From NCBI GenBank assembly GCA_009692115.1, contig SHZU01000010.1, positions 88,940 to 152,939 on the forward strand: a DNA stretch of 64,000 bases, given 5' to 3'. A program made the position numbers and the translations under genes. Every line of letters begins with the position of its first letter. The stretch's first letter is position 1. Shown here piece after piece: positions 44,825-52,672 of this stretch. Source of the stretch: Gemmatimonadota bacterium. Its GTDB lineage: Bacteria; Gemmatimonadota; Gemmatimonadetes; Gemmatimonadales; GWC2-71-9. The notes beneath the pieces were generated by a model. It had not been told where the DNA came from and searched no databases. It saw only the letters and a list, made by a program, of their open reading frames with translations.

Positions 44825-46290
44825 CCCGCCGAGTGCCGAGTGCCGAGCGCCGAGTCCCGAACTACATCAACGGCGCCCTCGTCGCCCCCGCCGCCGGCCG
44901 CTACCTCGACAACATCGACCCGGCCACCGGTACCGTCATTTCCCTGGTGCCCGACAGCGACGAATCCGACGTCGCGGCCGCCGTGGCTGCGGCCGTGGCC
45001 GCGTTCCGCCCGTGGGCCGAGCTCCCGGCCTCGGAGCGGTCCCGATACCTCACCCGGATCGCGGATCGGATCGAAGCCCGGCTGGCCGAGTTTGCCCGAG
45101 CCGAATCGATCGACACCGGCAAGCCGTTGGCGCTCGCCACCACGCTCGATATCCCGCGCGCCGCGGCCAATTTTCGATTCTTTGCCACGGCCATTCTCCA
45201 CACCGCGGCTGAGAGCCACGCCACCGACTACTCCGCCATCAACTACACGCTCCGCCGGCCCCGTGGGGTGGCGGGCCTGATCTCGCCGTGGAACCTGCCG
45301 CTCTATTTGTTGTCGTGGAAAATCGCGCCGGCCATCGCGACCGGGAATACGGCGGTTGCCAAACCCTCGGAACTCACGCCGACGACCGCGGCTTTGCTCG
45401 CCGAAGTGTGCCAAGAGGTCGGGTTGCCGCCGGGCGTCTTGAATCTGGTCCATGGCCTTGGCGCCTCGGCCGGCGCGGCGATCGTCGCGCACCCGGCCGT
45501 CAAGACCATCTCGTTCACCGGCGGCACCGCCACCGGGGCCACGATCGCCCGGAGCGCGGCCCCGGTGTTCAAGAAGTTGACCCTCGAGCTCGGCGGGAAG
45601 AATCCGACGATCATCTTCGCCGACACGGACCTCGACCAGCACCTCGGATCGATCGTCCGGTCATCGTTCGCCAATCAAGGCGAGATCTGTCTCTGCGGCT
45701 CGCGGATCTTGGTGGAGCAGTCGCTCTACGATCAGTTCGTGGCCCGGTTCACTGCGGCGGTCGCGGCCCTGACGATCGGCGACCCGCTCGAACCGGGCAC
45801 CGATCTCGGACCGTTGATCAGTGCGGGGCATCGGGACAAAGTGATGGGCTACATCGCGCTGGCTCGATCGGAAGGCGGCGTGATCCGGACCGGCGGGGGT
45901 GCTCCCGCCACAGTGCCGGCCCGATGCGCCAACGGCTACTACGTGGCGCCGACCGTGATCGCCAACCTCCCGATGGGCTGCCGGACCAATCAGGAGGAAA
46001 TCTTTGGGCCCGTCGTCACCGTGATGCCGTTCCGGGACGAAGCCCATGCCATCGAGCTGGCCAACGACAGTCCGTATGGCCTGGCCGCTTCGCTCTGGAC
46101 CAATAATCTGACCCGGGCCCACCGGGTGGCCGAGCAGGTCCAATGCGGCACCATCTGGGTCAACTGTTGGCTCCTTCGAGACCTCCGAGTCCCGTTCGGC
46201 GGGATGCGACAGAGCGGCGTGGGCCGGGAGGGTGGCGACGAGGCGATCCGGTTCTTCACGGAGCCCAAGAACGTCTGTATCAAACTTTAG
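44821..46290 (+). CDS. 2-aminomuconic 6-semialdehyde dehydrogenase (aldehyde dehydrogenase family)
   Basis: This 489-residue NAD-dependent aldehyde dehydrogenase resembles AMS/hydroxymuconic semialdehyde dehydrogenases. N-terminal NYINGALVAPAAGRYLDNID, ISPWNLPLYLLSWKIAPA, the general-base Glu in KLTLELGGKNPTII and the nucleophile Cys in FANQGEICLCGSRILVE are present; NQGEICLCGSR is characteristic of this branch. CTIWVNCWLLRDLRVPFGG-type residues near the end bind muconate-like substrates in relatives. It would convert 2-aminomuconic semialdehyde, made by the ACMS decarboxylase encoded on the opposite arm, to 2-aminomuconate. The first ~13 residues (TRRVPSAERRVP) are encoded by a heptanucleotide array and precede the conserved domain. 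Confidence 0.9.
   Translation: MTRRVPSAERRVPNYINGALVAPAAGRYLDNIDPATGTVISLVPDSDESDVAAAVAAAVAAFRPWAELPASERSRYLTRIADRIEARLAEFARAESIDTGKPLALATTLDIPRAAANFRFFATAILHTAAESHATDYSAINYTLRRPRGVAGLISPWNLPLYLLSWKIAPAIATGNTAVAKPSELTPTTAALLAEVCQEVGLPPGVLNLVHGLGASAGAAIVAHPAVKTISFTGGTATGATIARSAAPVFKKLTLELGGKNPTIIFADTDLDQHLGSIVRSSFANQGEICLCGSRILVEQSLYDQFVARFTAAVAALTIGDPLEPGTDLGPLISAGHRDKVMGYIALARSEGGVIRTGGGAPATVPARCANGYYVAPTVIANLPMGCRTNQEEIFGPVVTVMPFRDEAHAIELANDSPYGLAASLWTNNLTRAHRVAEQVQCGTIWVNCWLLRDLRVPFGGMRQSGVGREGGDEAIRFFTEPKNVCIKL
44827..44861. repeat. Heptanucleotide tandem array (TGCCGAG family), array 3
   Basis: Five units on the plus strand: CGCCGAG, TGCCGAG, TGCCGAG, CGCCGAG and a degenerate TCCCGAA. 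The array begins six bases after the ATG of the aldehyde dehydrogenase gene and is translated as RRVPSAERRVP before the conserved NYINGAL start of the domain. It is in the opposite orientation to arrays 1, 2 and 5 on the plus strand, but in the same orientation relative to its gene as array 1. Confidence 0.9.
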
Positions 46291-46304
46291 CCAGGCACTC
46301 ACCC

Positions 46305-46742
46305 ATGTCGGACACGATCCGCTCAGCCCGCGCCCCCGCCCCGGTCGGCGCCTACCCCCACGCCCGCCGGGTCGGGAATCTGTTGTTTCTGTCAGGCATC
46401 GGCTCGCGGGTGCCCGGCACCAACGAGATTCCCGGCAACGTGGTCGACGCCGCCGGGGTGGTGGTGGCCCACGACATCGTCAAGCAGACCCACCAGGTCC
46501 TGACCAACATCCGGACCATCCTGGAAGACGCCGGCTCGAGCCTCGAGGACATCGTCGACATCACCGTCTTCCTGACCGACATGCAGCACGATTTCCCAGC
46601 CTTCAACCAAGTCTACGCCGAGTACTTCACCGCAAACCAACCGACCCGAACCACCGTCCAAGTCGGCGCCCTGCCCACCCCGATCGCCATCGAGTTGAAG
46701 GTGATCTCGGCACTCGGCGCTCGGCACTCGGCACTCGGCTGA
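46305..46742 (+). CDS. RidA/YjgF-family deaminase, likely 2-aminomuconate deaminase
   Basis: This 145-residue Rid-family protein has the core blocks APAPVGAYPHARRVGNLLFL, SGIGSRVPGT, VDITVFLTDMQHDFPAFNQV and QPTRTTVQVGALPTPIAIEL. The Arg in PTRTTVQV (the RidA substrate Arg position) is kept. Amnd/NbaF-type 2-aminomuconate deaminases belong to this family, and the position directly after the semialdehyde dehydrogenase supports deamination of 2-aminomuconate to 4-oxalocrotonate. General enamine/imine deamination is the alternative. The last residues (ALGARHSALG) and the stop come from a heptanucleotide repeat array, so the tail is a repeat-derived extension. Confidence 0.88.
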   Translation: MSDTIRSARAPAPVGAYPHARRVGNLLFLSGIGSRVPGTNEIPGNVVDAAGVVVAHDIVKQTHQVLTNIRTILEDAGSSLEDIVDITVFLTDMQHDFPAFNQVYAEYFTANQPTRTTVQVGALPTPIAIELKVISALGARHSALG

Positions 46743-46763
46743 CCAGCCGAGTGCCGAGATCAC
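46701..46763. terminator. Perfect inverted repeat built from heptamers, candidate bidirectional terminator
   Basis: A perfect 17-base inverted repeat pairs 46701-46717 with 46747-46763 (gtgatctcggcactcgg and its complement). A nested perfect 14-base stem pairs 46727-46740 with 46745-46758 around a four-base loop. It lies between the convergent ridA-like and tryptophan dioxygenase genes and includes both stop codons. No U-tract follows on either strand, so termination efficiency is uncertain; blocking of read-through between convergent genes is inferred from position. Confidence 0.6.
46706..46758. repeat. Heptanucleotide tandem array (CTCGGCA family), array 4, with inverted units
   Basis: Five plus-strand units (CTCGGCA, CTCGGCG, CTCGGCA, CTCGGCA, CTCGGCT; 46706-46740) are followed after four bases by two inverted units (AGCCGAG, TGCCGAG; 46745-46758). 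The forward units are translated as the C-terminal residues of the RidA-like protein. The inverted copies create the hairpin between the convergent genes. Confidence 0.9.
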
Positions 46764-47545
46764 ATCCTGTGGCGGACGGCCCAGAGGTCGGGGAAGAGCG
46801 GCAAGAACAACGATTGTTTCAGGAAATCGACTCCGGCGGAGCCGCCGGTTCCCTTCTTGGCGCCGATGGTTCGTTCCACCATCTTCACATGGCGATACCG
46901 CCACTCCTGCATCCCCTCATCGAAGTCCGTCATCAACTCGAACAGAATGACCAACTCCGGCTGGGTCTGGTAGAGCCGGAAGAGTTCCTCTTGGACTCGT
47001 TCGTCGGCCTGGGTCGGTAGCCGGACGTCCTTCTCGAGCAGGTCGGTTGGAACCGCGGCCCCGCGGTGGACCAAGAACCGGTAGAACGCATCCACTACGC
47101 TCGGCTCCCCCAACCGGCGTTCGGCCTTAGCCCGTCCCGGCTCGGTGACGGGAATGGCGTGGGCCACGTTGCTCCGTTTGTAGCCGAAGGCAAACTCCAC
47201 CTCTTTGAATTGATAGGATTGGAAGCCCGACGCGGTGTCGAGCCGGTTCCGAAATGACGCGAAAGACATCGGCGTCATCGTCTCGATGATATCGAGTTGG
47301 CCCACCAACGTCTTCATCATGGTCCGCATCCGTTTCAGGGTCGAGATCGCCCCGAAAAGGTCATTGCGGTGGAAGTCGCCGACGACTTTGCCGGTTTCAT
47401 GGAGGAGGAGCTTGAACCAGAGCTCGTAGGTCTGGTGAATGACGATGAACAGCAGTTCGTCATGCTCTTCGGGCGAGGACTTCGGCTGCTGCAGGCCAAG
47501 TAATTCTTCGATCTTAAGATAGGATGCGTAGGTGACGGGCGACAC
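46760..47545 (-). CDS. kynA: Tryptophan 2,3-dioxygenase
   Basis: This 261-residue heme dioxygenase opens the indole ring of L-tryptophan to N-formylkynurenine. TYASYLKIEELLGLQQPKSS, the active-site His in FIVIHQTYELWFKLLLHE (residue 37), RMRTMMKTLVGQLDIIETM, FRNRLDTASGFQSYQFKEVE and the proximal heme His in WRYRHVKMVERTIGAKKG match the bacterial family. GTGGSAGVDFL and the ending FPDLWAVRHRM complete it. GTG 47545 is chosen because the conserved N-terminus starts there; it is two bases after the kynurenine monooxygenase stop. It is the last gene of the minus-strand arm even though it catalyses the first step. Confidence 0.96.
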   Translation of the reverse strand: MSPVTYASYLKIEELLGLQQPKSSPEEHDELLFIVIHQTYELWFKLLLHETGKVVGDFHRNDLFGAISTLKRMRTMMKTLVGQLDIIETMTPMSFASFRNRLDTASGFQSYQFKEVEFAFGYKRSNVAHAIPVTEPGRAKAERRLGEPSVVDAFYRFLVHRGAAVPTDLLEKDVRLPTQADERVQEELFRLYQTQPELVILFELMTDFDEGMQEWRYRHVKMVERTIGAKKGTGGSAGVDFLKQSLFLPLFPDLWAVRHRM

Positions 47546-47547
47546 GG

Positions 47548-48897
47548 TTACCTCGAGAGTAGAAGCCAAACAACAGTGACCACGAGCAGCGCCCCGAGCA
47601 CCCGGCCGGTCCACCGGAGGGTCCTGGCTTGATCCGCCGCCCGCGCCCGGGCCTCGGCGTACGGGATCAGCGAGAACGCGATCATCGGATAAAGTGGGCG
47701 GTACCAACCGGGCAACAGCGCCGCCAGGAGCTTTTCGAACCGCTTTTTCCACAAGAACCATGGTGACGCGACATGGTCGCGCATTTCATGGAAATTGGCC
47801 AAGGCCAAATCGGCAATGGCCTCGGCATTCGGTTTGCGGACCTGCTGATAGCGTTCAAAGGCTTGGGTGAGGTTGCCCGGGCTCGCCGTGACCTGGGCCA
47901 CAAACTCGAGGCAATCCTCGAACCCGCAGTTGGCACCCTGCCCGTAGAACGGGACGATCGCATGCGCGGCGTCGCCGATCAGCACGGCCTGACCGCCGGC
48001 ATGCCAGGGGTAGGTCCGGACGGTCACCATCGCCCCGGTCGGATTGCCGAAGAAGTCCTCGATCAAGGTCGGCATCAGGGGCACGGCATCGGGAAAATCC
48101 CGCTCGAAGAATGCCGCCACATCCGCCGGGGTCGTCAGCCGGTCGAAGCCGTTTTCGCCGGTCCGCGGCAGGTAAAGGGTCACCGTAAACGAGCCATCGC
48201 GGTTGGCCATCGCCATCATCATGAACCGGCCCCGCGGCCAGATGTGCATGGCGTTGACCTCGAGCGCCGGCGTCCCATCGGCCCTGGCCGGGATGAACAG
48301 CTCCTTATATCCGTGTTCCAGATAACTCTGGGCGTATTCCTGATACTCCCGCCGCTGCATCACCGGCCGCACCGCCGAGAACGCCCCGTCCGCCCCGACG
48401 ATCACCCCCCGACTCACCCGGGCGTCGCCCCCCGTGGCCGCATCGACATGGCTCACCGTCCCCGCGAGCACATCGACATCCACACACCGCCGCCCAAACA
48501 CCATCGTCACATTGGCCGTCCGCCCCGCCGCCACGATCAGGGCCCGATTCAACTCCCCCCGCGAAAACGAGTTGATCGCCTGCCTCCCATCCCCATACGG
48601 CTGATACGCCACCCTCGCCCCCCCCGCCGAGTGCCGAGCATGAATCGCCCGCCGGTAGAGGGGCACGCCCAAGCCTACCAACGCGTCATCGAGGTCGAGC
48701 CGGGCCAATGCGTTGAGCCCCCGGGCCGAGATCGCGAGGTTGATGCTCCGCCCGCCCTCCATCCGGCCGTCGCGCGGATCGACCCGCCGCTCGATGACCT
48801 CCACTGGAAATCCCTCGCGCCCGAGCAGCGCCGCCAGCATCGATCCGACGAGGCCGCCGCCCACGATCACGAACGCCGGCCGATTCTCGTTAGGCAC
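47548..48897 (-). CDS. kmo: Kynurenine 3-monooxygenase
   Basis: This 449-residue FAD-dependent aromatic hydroxylase converts kynurenine to 3-hydroxykynurenine with NADPH and O2. FVIVGGGLVGSMLAALLGRE is the dinucleotide fold, then EGGRSINLAISARGLNAL and FSRGELNRALIVAAG. GADGAFSAVR (DG motif) and VLIGDAAHAIVPFYGQGANC (GD motif) follow. It ends in a hydrophobic helix (VLGALLVVTVVWLLLSR) that may anchor it to the membrane, as in eukaryotic enzymes. GTG 48897 is the likely start and overlaps the kynureninase 3' end by eight bases. Two heptamer units (48625-48638) lie in the coding sequence, giving ARHSAGG before VAYQPYGDG, a loop not needed in relatives. Confidence 0.95.
   Translation of the reverse strand: MPNENRPAFVIVGGGLVGSMLAALLGREGFPVEVIERRVDPRDGRMEGGRSINLAISARGLNALARLDLDDALVGLGVPLYRRAIHARHSAGGARVAYQPYGDGRQAINSFSRGELNRALIVAAGRTANVTMVFGRRCVDVDVLAGTVSHVDAATGGDARVSRGVIVGADGAFSAVRPVMQRREYQEYAQSYLEHGYKELFIPARADGTPALEVNAMHIWPRGRFMMMAMANRDGSFTVTLYLPRTGENGFDRLTTPADVAAFFERDFPDAVPLMPTLIEDFFGNPTGAMVTVRTYPWHAGGQAVLIGDAAHAIVPFYGQGANCGFEDCLEFVAQVTASPGNLTQAFERYQQVRKPNAEAIADLALANFHEMRDHVASPWFLWKKRFEKLLAALLPGWYRPLYPMIAFSLIPYAEARARAADQARTLRWTGRVLGALLVVTVVWLLLSR
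48625..48638. repeat. Two-unit copy of the heptanucleotide inside kmo
   Basis: The plus strand reads CGCCGAG then TGCCGAG. On the coding strand this yields ARHSAG in a variable loop of kynurenine monooxygenase. With only two units it could be coincidence, but the same heptamer forms longer arrays at the ends of neighbouring kynurenine genes. Confidence 0.5.
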
Positions 48898-50170
48898 CGA
48901 GCACCTCCCCGAGCGCCGTCCCGGCGCGCCAGACATCGTGGAACGAGTTGTACATCGGGACCGGGGACATCCGGATCACGTCGGGCTGGCGGAAGTCGGG
49001 GAGAATCCCCCGGGCCCGGATCCCGTCGAACGCAGCCCGGGCTCCCTCCGGGATCAGCAGCGACAGTTGACAGCCCCGGGCTTCCGGGTCCGCCGGGGTG
49101 AGGATCGACACTCGGCCCGCCGGAGCCCGGCGGACCAGATACTCGAGGTAGCCGGTCAGCGCCAGCGATTTCTTCCGGAGCGCCGCGATCCCGATCCGGT
49201 CGAACTGGGCCATCGAGGCCAGCAACGGCGTCATCGACAACACCGACGGATTGCTGATTTGCCACCCCTCGGCGCCGGTGTGCGGCACGAATCGTTCGTT
49301 CAAGTGAAGCCGGAACCGGGTGGCCGGATCATTGCCCCACCATCCCGCAAACCGGGGCAGCGACCGGTTGGCCCCGTGCCGCTCGTGCACGAAGCATCCG
49401 CCGGCTGCTCCCGGGCCCCCGTTGAGGTATTTGTAGGAACACCAGGCCGCGAAATCCACATCCCAGTCGTGCAACTCCAAGGGCACGTTCCCGGCCGCGT
49501 GGGCCAGATCGAAGCCCGCCACGGCCCCGGCCCGATGGGCCGCCGCGGTGATCCGCTTGAGATCGAGGCGCTGGCCGGTGTAGTACTGCACCCCCGGCAG
49601 GAGCACCAGCGCGATCTCCTCGCCCTGTTCGGCGATGGCCCGTTCGATCCCCTCTGTCGTGAGGCACGACTGCCCCGGCTCCGGCTTGAGTTGAATCATG
49701 CCGTCGGCGGGGTCGATCCCCCGGGTTTCCAGATGGGACGCCACCGCATAGGTATCGGAGGGGAACGCGGCATCCTCGGTCAGGATCTTTCGGCGCCGGC
49801 CCACCGGCCGGTAGAACGACACCATCATCAGATGGAGGTTGAGCGTCAGCGAGTTCATCAACACCACTTCGCCGGGCCGGGCGCCGACCAGACGGGCGCC
49901 GGCGTCCCGGAAGTTCTCGTGGTACGAGTACCAGGGCGTCTTGGCGTGCATGTGCCCCTCGACGGCGAGCCGGCCCCAATCCGCGAGCTCCTGCGTCATC
50001 AATTCACGGACGGCCCGCGGCATCAGGCCCAGCGAATTGCCACAGAGGTAGGCCACCGGCGCCCCCCGATCGTCGACCGGGTGCTCGAACTCGTGCCGGA
50101 TCGGGCCCAAGGGGTCCGCGGCGTCCTCTGCGTGGGCCCACGCTTCCGTGGGTTGGTAGTCACTCGTCAC
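48890..50170 (-). CDS. kynU: Kynureninase
   Basis: This 426-residue PLP enzyme cleaves 3-hydroxykynurenine to 3-hydroxyanthranilate and alanine. It has [60 protein letters not shown] (PLP-binding Asp and His) and the Schiff-base Lys in [29 protein letters not shown] and [19 protein letters not shown] complete the family pattern. GTG 50170 overlaps the stop of the ACMS decarboxylase gene (GTGA) and has GGAG upstream. The gene order 3-HAO, ACMSD, KYNU, KMO, TDO is tightly packed, with overlaps at most junctions. Confidence 0.96.
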   Translation of the reverse strand: MTSDYQPTEAWAHAEDAADPLGPIRHEFEHPVDDRGAPVAYLCGNSLGLMPRAVRELMTQELADWGRLAVEGHMHAKTPWYSYHENFRDAGARLVGARPGEVVLMNSLTLNLHLMMVSFYRPVGRRRKILTEDAAFPSDTYAVASHLETRGIDPADGMIQLKPEPGQSCLTTEGIERAIAEQGEEIALVLLPGVQYYTGQRLDLKRITAAAHRAGAVAGFDLAHAAGNVPLELHDWDVDFAAWCSYKYLNGGPGAAGGCFVHERHGANRSLPRFAGWWGNDPATRFRLHLNERFVPHTGAEGWQISNPSVLSMTPLLASMAQFDRIGIAALRKKSLALTGYLEYLVRRAPAGRVSILTPADPEARGCQLSLLIPEGARAAFDGIRARGILPDFRQPDVIRMSPVPMYNSFHDVWRAGTALGEVLGA

Positions 50171-51180
50171 AGATAGGTCTCCAGCGGTCGGTCGAGAAAT
50201 TCGAGCGCGGTCCGGAACAGCAGCCATTCCCGCTGCTCCGGCGACAGATCGGTCATCGACTCGATCATGGCGCCGGGGCGAAGTTCGCCAAGCGGGAACG
50301 GATAATCAGAGCCTAACGCGACCCGATTGGCCCCCAACCGGCTGATCAGGTGACGGAGGACATCCGGATCGTGGGTCAAAGAGTCGACGAAGAACCGGCC
50401 CAAGTACTTCGACGGCGGATGCGGATTGTCGACCGCCACCAGGTCGGGCCGGGCCTCGAACCCGTGCTCGAGGCGGCCCAGGATGCCGACAAAACTCCCG
50501 CCGCCGTGGGCAAAACAGATTCGGAGCGAGGGCAGCCGCTCGAGGACGCCCCCGAACAGCAGGGACGCGATGGCGAGCGCCGACTCCGTCGGCATCCCGA
50601 CCAGCCAGGGGAGCCAGTACTTCCGCATCCGCTCGGGGGCCAGCATTTCCCAGGGATGGACGAAGATGGCCGCCCCGAGTTCGGCCGCCCTGGCAAAGAA
50701 CGGGAACAACTCCGGAGCGTCGAAGTTCCACTCGTTGACATGGGTGCCGATTTGCACCCCGGGCATCCGGAGGTCCACCACACAGCGCTCGAGTTCCGCG
50801 ATCGCCAAGTCCGGCGATTGGAGCGGCACCGTGCCAAGGCCGATGAACCGCTTCGGATTGGTCGCGACCACCCAGGCAAGATGGTCATTGAGGATCTTGG
50901 CGAGGTCGTGGCCGTCGGCGGGCTTGGCCCAGTAACTGAACATCACCGGCACGGTCGAGAGGACCTGAACGTTGACGCCGAGGTCGTCGCACTCGACCAA
51001 CCGACGGCTCGAATCCCAACAGTTGTCCTCAATCTCGCGGAAGACTTTCCCGTCCACGACCATCCGGGCCCGGCAAGGCGCCACGTGCTGCAACTCCATG
51101 AACCCGCCGTAGCCGTAGCGATCCCGAAGGTTCGGCCACGACTCCGGCAGGATGTGGGTGTGCAGGTCGATCTTCAGCAC
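50167..51180 (-). CDS. nbaD: 2-amino-3-carboxymuconate-6-semialdehyde decarboxylase (ACMSD)
   Basis: This 337-residue zinc decarboxylase of the amidohydrolase superfamily converts ACMS to 2-aminomuconic semialdehyde. The metal motif is at the N-terminus ([15 protein letters not shown], HxH at residues 7 and 9). The substrate Trp/Arg region [40 protein letters not shown] (metal His), [15 protein letters not shown] (catalytic His) and the metal Asp in [13 protein letters not shown] are all family-typical. The start is GTG 51180, four bases after the 3-hydroxyanthranilate dioxygenase stop. By removing ACMS before it cyclises to quinolinate it commits the pathway to catabolism rather than NAD synthesis. 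Confidence 0.96.
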   Translation of the reverse strand: MLKIDLHTHILPESWPNLRDRYGYGGFMELQHVAPCRARMVVDGKVFREIEDNCWDSSRRLVECDDLGVNVQVLSTVPVMFSYWAKPADGHDLAKILNDHLAWVVATNPKRFIGLGTVPLQSPDLAIAELERCVVDLRMPGVQIGTHVNEWNFDAPELFPFFARAAELGAAIFVHPWEMLAPERMRKYWLPWLVGMPTESALAIASLLFGGVLERLPSLRICFAHGGGSFVGILGRLEHGFEARPDLVAVDNPHPPSKYLGRFFVDSLTHDPDVLRHLISRLGANRVALGSDYPFPLGELRPGAMIESMTDLSPEQREWLLFRTALEFLDRPLETYL

Positions 51181-51183
51181 CCG

Positions 51184-51711
51184 TTACTTCGCGGCGGGCG
51201 CCGGCGGCTGCATGACCGTGCCGCACTTCTGGCAGGTCCGCTTCGACTGATCGGCCCAGAAGTCTTCCATGACCGGCTTCAGCTGTTTGCCCAAATCGAC
51301 CAATTGGAAGCTGGCATCGAAGATGATCTCGCCGCACTTCTCGCAGAACCAGCGGAGGTGGTCGTGCTCACCCTCGACCCGACGCCGCTCGATGACGAGC
51401 CCGACGGTGTTGGCCGGTCGCTGGGGAGAATGCGGAATCCCGGCCGGGAGGAGGAACATCTCCCCTTCCTTGATCGAGATTTCCTTGACCTGGCCGTCGT
51501 CGACGATCCGGACCACGATGTCACCTTCCACCTGATAGAAGAATTCTTCGCCGTCCTCGACGTGGAAATCCTTCCGGGCGTTCGGGCCGCCCACCGCCAT
51601 CACCAAGAATTCGGCGTCCTGCCAGATCATCTTGTTGCCGACCGGCGGCTTCAGCAGGTCACGATGCTCGTCGACCCAGCGTTTCAGATTAATGGGGGGC
51701 ATGACGGCCAT
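51184..51711 (-). CDS. nbaC: 3-hydroxyanthranilate 3,4-dioxygenase
   Basis: This 175-residue cupin dioxygenase opens the 3-hydroxyanthranilate ring to ACMS. The catalytic iron ligands are His50 and Glu56 (RKDFHVEDGEEFFYQ) and His94 (LLPAGIPHSPQRPA), with substrate Arg46. The bacterial-type C-terminal rubredoxin-like iron site is complete: two CxxC pairs, CEKCG and CQKCG. ATG 51711 (MAVMPPINL) has GGAG at a suitable distance; ATG 51702 is also possible. It is the first gene of the minus-strand kynurenine arm and is divergent from fdhD, with a heptanucleotide array between them. Confidence 0.96.
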   Translation of the reverse strand: MAVMPPINLKRWVDEHRDLLKPPVGNKMIWQDAEFLVMAVGGPNARKDFHVEDGEEFFYQVEGDIVVRIVDDGQVKEISIKEGEMFLLPAGIPHSPQRPANTVGLVIERRRVEGEHDHLRWFCEKCGEIIFDASFQLVDLGKQLKPVMEDFWADQSKRTCQKCGTVMQPPAPAAK

Positions 51712-51822
51712 GGCGACGGGCTCCGGTGTTCGGGTGACTGGGGACGTGATACAGAGGCCGAAAGATAGTGGCCCCCGGGAGAGGGAGTCATTCGGGATTC
51801 CATCGGGGTGGTATGTTTCGGG

Positions 51823-51850
51823 CTCGGCACTCGGCACTCGGCACTCGGCG
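51823..51850. repeat. Heptanucleotide tandem array (CTCGGCA family), array 5
   Basis: Four units on the plus strand: three CTCGGCA and one CTCGGCG. It lies in the 150-base divergent gap between the 3-hydroxyanthranilate dioxygenase and fdhD genes, ending immediately before the fdhD ribosome-binding site (GGAGG at 51851-51855), and is probably in the fdhD leader. Confidence 0.9.
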
Positions 51851-51862
51851 GGAGGGATGAGG

Positions 51863-52672
51863 ATGAGGCGGTTGGGGTATGGGGGGCCGATTCTTGAGGT
51901 CGGGGCTCGGCGGTGGCGGGGAGGGGTGGTCAGCGACGGGGTTGAGCGGGTAGTCGAGGAAACGCCGGTTGCCCTTATCTACAACGGGGTGCCGCATGTG
52001 GTGATGATGGCCACGCCGCAAGATCTCGAGGACTTTGCCCTCGGGTTTAGCCTGACCGAGGAGTTGATCCGAACCCCGGCCGATCTACGGCACGTCGAGG
52101 TGGTCCGGTACAGCCAGGGGATCGAACTCCAATTAGCGGTGGCGGCGGAGTGTGACGAGGCCATCGGGGCGAGAGCCCGGCGGTTTACCGGCCGGACTGG
52201 GTGCGGCATTTGTGGCGCGGACGGAGTGGCGAGCGTCTTGAAAACGGTGCATCAGGTACCGGCTGGGGGGGCCATTACCCCGGCGGCGATTCGAACCGCG
52301 CTCGCGGGCCTCGCCTCCCGCCAGCCGCTCAATGAGATCGCGGGAGCGGTGCATGCGGCAGGTTGGGCCGGCGCGGACGGGGTACTCGCATTGGTCCGGG
52401 AGGACGTTGGCCGCCACAATGCCCTCGACAAGCTCGTCGGCGCCATTCGACAAACCGAGATCGATCCGGGCGGTGGATTCGTGGTGGTAACCAGCCGGGC
52501 CAGTTTCGAAATGGTCCAGAAGACGGCGACGCTCGGGGCGCCACTGTTGGCCGCCATTTCGGGGCCCACCGGGCTCGCGGTCCGGGTGGCCGAGCAGTCA
52601 GGGTTGACGTTGGTCGGGTTTGCCCGGGGCAACGACCTCACGGCCTATACCCATCCCGGCCGAGTCGGCTAG
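51863..52672 (+). CDS. fdhD: Formate dehydrogenase accessory sulfurtransferase FdhD
   Basis: This 269-residue FdhD protein transfers sulfur from IscS to the bis-MGD molybdenum cofactor, which formate dehydrogenases need for activity. Family blocks include EETPVALIYNGVPHVVMMAT, DLEDFALGFSLTEELI, the CxxC loop RTGCGICGADGV, EDVGRHNALDKLVGA, VTSRASFEMVQKTATLGAPL and GNDLTAYTHPGR. ATG 51863 has GGAGG at seven bases; ATG 51857 in the same frame is too close to it. It is convergent with the formate dehydrogenase genes, and its stop overlaps the FeS-subunit stop within a CTAG. Confidence 0.95.
   Translation: MRRLGYGGPILEVGARRWRGGVVSDGVERVVEETPVALIYNGVPHVVMMATPQDLEDFALGFSLTEELIRTPADLRHVEVVRYSQGIELQLAVAAECDEAIGARARRFTGRTGCGICGADGVASVLKTVHQVPAGGAITPAAIRTALAGLASRQPLNEIAGAVHAAGWAGADGVLALVREDVGRHNALDKLVGAIRQTEIDPGGGFVVVTSRASFEMVQKTATLGAPLLAAISGPTGLAVRVAEQSGLTLVGFARGNDLTAYTHPGRVG

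Noticed and set aside
51712..51837. Longer 3-hydroxyanthranilate dioxygenase starting in the heptamer array (PSAEPETYHPDG…)
   Set aside because: The conserved cupin N-terminus begins at MAVMPPINL with a ribosome site; the extension is unsupported, unlike the arrays that directly abut conserved domains.
25995..51850. Heptamer arrays as a CRISPR locus
   Set aside because: The units are directly adjacent, with no spacers, and are only seven bases long; no cas genes are present.
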